In this document: piece by piece, positions 12,142 to 13,047 of the stretch
Layout of the letters: the number at the start of each line of letters is the position of its first letter
Position numbering within the stretch: position 1 is the first letter of the stretch
From: Pigmentiphaga sp.
GTDB taxonomy: Bacteria; Pseudomonadota; Gammaproteobacteria; Burkholderiales; Burkholderiaceae_B
Reading direction: 5' to 3'
Length of the DNA stretch: 13,047 nucleotides
NCBI GenBank assembly: GCA_023228945.1
Contig: JALOAI010000051.1
Location: 1 to 13,047, forward strand
Position numbers and translations under genes: made by a program
Notes under the pieces: model-generated
The model's input: only the letters and a program-made list of their open reading frames with translations
Database searches by the model: none
Told to the model about the DNA's origin: nothing

Positions 12142-12384
12142 GCTCGCCAATCTCGGGCTGCGCGCGCGTTACTGGGATGGACACAGGAGACGCTCGCCGA
12201 CAAGGCCCAGGTCGCATTGACCGCACTCAAACGCCTCGAATCCCAAAGCGGGCTCGAGGTGTTCGAGTCCACCCGCGACCAGGTGCGCCGCGCTCTCGAA
12301 GCGGCCGGGATCGTTTTCTTGTCGACGGATAAGGGCGAGGGCGTGTTGCTGCAACACGATACGGTCAACACCGACAAACGGTGA
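12133..12384 (+). CDS. XRE-family helix-turn-helix regulator, 83 aa
   Basis: The product is a small Cro/CI-like DNA-binding protein. The HTH spans about residues 12-37 (LLGWTQETLADKAQVAL, then TALKRLESQSG), with the typical W-TQE-LA first helix and a recognition helix around T30-E36. The second half (TRDQVRRALEAAGIVFLSTDKGEGVLLQ) is the standard tail of single-HTH regulators from alphaproteobacterial plasmids and ICEs, where it likely helps dimerise. ATG 12133 is used (GGAGG 12119-12123, 9 nt spacing); the ATG at 12129 is out of frame. Two perfect palindromes precede or overlap the start, implying autoregulation. In related elements this gene sits before DUF2285/DUF6499 regulatory genes as here, so it probably controls excision or transfer. 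Confidence 0.9.
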   Translation: MITARQSRAARALLGWTQETLADKAQVALTALKRLESQSGLEVFESTRDQVRRALEAAGIVFLSTDKGEGVLLQHDTVNTDKR

Positions 12385-12427
12385 AACAGCGGCCAGCGTG
12401 ATGTCAGGTTCTCGTCAAAAGGAATGG

Positions 12428-12447
12428 CTATCTTCCGCCGAAGATGG
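12428..12447 (+). terminator. stem-loop between the XRE and DUF2285 genes
   Basis: ATCTTC (12430-12435) pairs with GAAGAT (12440-12445) over a CGCC loop, extended by a T-G and a C-G pair to 12428/12447. No T-run follows. It may be an attenuator or weak terminator; it lies in the region that would be coding only if the upstream ATG (12424) of the next gene were used. Confidence 0.35.
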
Positions 12448-12477
12448 TTAACAAATACGTTACCCGAACGTGAGCGA

Positions 12478-12756
12478 ATGATGGGCCGCGCGACACAGAC
12501 ATATCTCGACACACCACCGTCCAGCCAGACGCTGACGTCTTATGATCGCGAGCATATGAAACTCTACATGCGCCTTCTCGATGCCGAGCGTGATGGCGCC
12601 GATTGGCGCGAAGCTGTGCAGGTTCTCTTTGGCCTCGATCCAGAGTGCGATCCCGACCGCTGCCGCTCCATCCATGATACTCATCTCGCTCGCGCGCATT
12701 GGATGACCGAACACGGCTACCGCGAACTGGTCCGCGAAAGCCAGCGCAATTCCTGA
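12478..12756 (+). CDS. DUF2285-type DNA-binding protein, short form
   Basis: With the ATG at 12478 the product is 92 aa. Residues ~22-85 (TSYDREHMKLYMRLLDAERDG, then ADWREAVQVLFGLDP, then HDTHLARAHWMTEHGYRELV) match the C-terminal HTH-like part of DUF2285 proteins, which ends in a GYRDLL-type motif. DUF2285 is found in ICE transcription activators such as FseA of ICEMlSymR7A. The frame is open to ATG 12424, giving 110 aa, but AGGA there touches the ATG, leaving no spacing, and the extra residues come from a hairpin; the start stays uncertain because 12478 has only a weak GTGAG SD-like site. ACGTT/AACGT arms (12457-12461/12467-12471) precede it. A GTGATGCG hairpin follows the stop. Probably part of the same control circuit as its neighbours. 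Confidence 0.78.
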   Translation: MMGRATQTYLDTPPSSQTLTSYDREHMKLYMRLLDAERDGADWREAVQVLFGLDPECDPDRCRSIHDTHLARAHWMTEHGYRELVRESQRNS

Positions 12757-12759
12757 CGC

Positions 12760-12780
12760 GTGATGCGTGCCGCGCATCAC
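12760..12780 (+). terminator. stem-loop after the DUF2285 gene
   Basis: GTGATGCG (12760-12767) pairs perfectly with CGCATCAC (12773-12780) over a 5-nt loop, beginning 3 bp after the stop codon. There is no T-run (CTGTTG follows), so it is a weak terminator candidate or a 3' stabiliser. Confidence 0.45.
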
Positions 12781-12802
12781 CTGTTGACCATCGCCTGACT
12801 TC

Positions 12803-12850
12803 CTCAATTCAACGCGTGCGGGAATCCTGACCCTTCTCAATTCGTTTGAG
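12803..12850 (+). promoter_or_regulatory. CTCAATTC repeats upstream of the DUF6499 gene
   Basis: CTCAATTC occurs at 12803-12810 and 12836-12843, 33 bp apart (about three helical turns). The second copy is part of a CTCAA/TTGAG inverted repeat (12836-12840/12846-12850) ending 18 bp before the ATG. A TTGACC at 12784-12789 could be a -35, but no fitting -10 is clear. Candidate activator or repressor site. Confidence 0.35.
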
Positions 12851-12868
12851 TAGACCCGGGAGGCCGCG

Positions 12869-13047
12869 ATGACCCCTGACGCATCGACTTGGCGTTCGTC
12901 GGCGCAATACGACCATCTGGATGAACTGACGGCATCCGATCTGGCCTGGGAATGGCTGCGCCGCAATGACGATTATGACGCAGATTTTGAAGCCTCAATT
13001 GCCGACCATGGAGACCCCCAACCGCTGACCGAACGGATCCGGCAGCG
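12869..13047 (+). CDS. DUF6499 transcriptional regulator, 3' truncated by window
   Basis: ATG 12869 has an excellent SD (GGGAGG, 12858-12863, 5 nt spacing) and the frame is open to the window end (59 codons plus two bases). The visible part, with STWRSSAQYDHLDELTASDLAWEWLRRN and DDYDADF, matches the N-terminal DUF6499 domain, whose mark is W(R)..Y..L......AWE(F/W)LRRN.DY. Such domains are followed either in the same frame or in a shifted/second gene by DUF2285. In ICEMlSymR7A the DUF6499 and DUF2285 halves are separate frames joined by programmed ribosomal frameshifting into the excision activator FseA; whether that holds here lies beyond the window. Family call good, role by analogy. Confidence 0.82.
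   Translation, partial: MTPDASTWRSSAQYDHLDELTASDLAWEWLRRNDDYDADFEASIADHGDPQPLTERIRQ

Overview
The window is GC-rich (roughly 65%) with strong GC3 bias and Shine-Dalgarno-led genes. The gene set is typical of an alphaproteobacterial mobile element (Rhizobiales, Rhodobacterales or Sphingomonadales type). No tRNA, rRNA, CRISPR array or transposase is visible. The combination of ArdB/KlcA antirestriction protein, a methyltransferase-helicase of the strawberry-notch group, Toprim protein, DUF2493 protein, SSB, small XRE regulator, DUF2285 protein and DUF6499 protein resembles the 'front' module of integrative and conjugative elements (ICEs) related to the ICEMlSym group, or of plasmids sharing that backbone. 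The ICE/plasmid assignment is inference; no integrase, relaxase or T4SS gene lies in the window.

Layout. 1-339: 3' part of a staphylococcal-nuclease-like (thermonuclease family) protein. 471-2148: three unrecognised or poorly understood + strand proteins, the last two overlapping by 8 bp. 2166-2803: a VapBC-type toxin-antitoxin pair on the minus strand, the only reverse-strand genes. 2965-3387: ArdB/KlcA antirestriction protein with its own terminator. 3546-8944: a two-gene operon (1451-aa methyltransferase/helicase, then a Toprim protein overlapping by one base). 8945-9282: a noncoding, highly structured interval. 9283-10218: DUF2493 protein. 10379-10795: small four-helix membrane protein behind a good sigma70-like promoter. 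10796-11498: 0.7 kb without a convincing gene. 11499-11900: SSB and terminator. 12133-13047: control genes (XRE regulator, DUF2285 protein, 5' part of a DUF6499 protein).

How they may work together. SSB, ArdB and the methyltransferase-helicase (similar in domain plan to phage P1 DarB) would protect and process DNA arriving by conjugation. VapBC would stabilise the element. The XRE/DUF2285/DUF6499 genes would govern excision or transfer, as DUF6499-DUF2285 proteins such as FseA do in ICEMlSymR7A.

The most unusual signals are non-coding: an 85-nt multi-branched foldback (9092-9176) upstream of the DUF2493 gene; a related leader with a conserved box and SD-adjacent stem in front of at least two, probably three, genes; and two perfect palindromes at the XRE gene, one of which contains its start codon.
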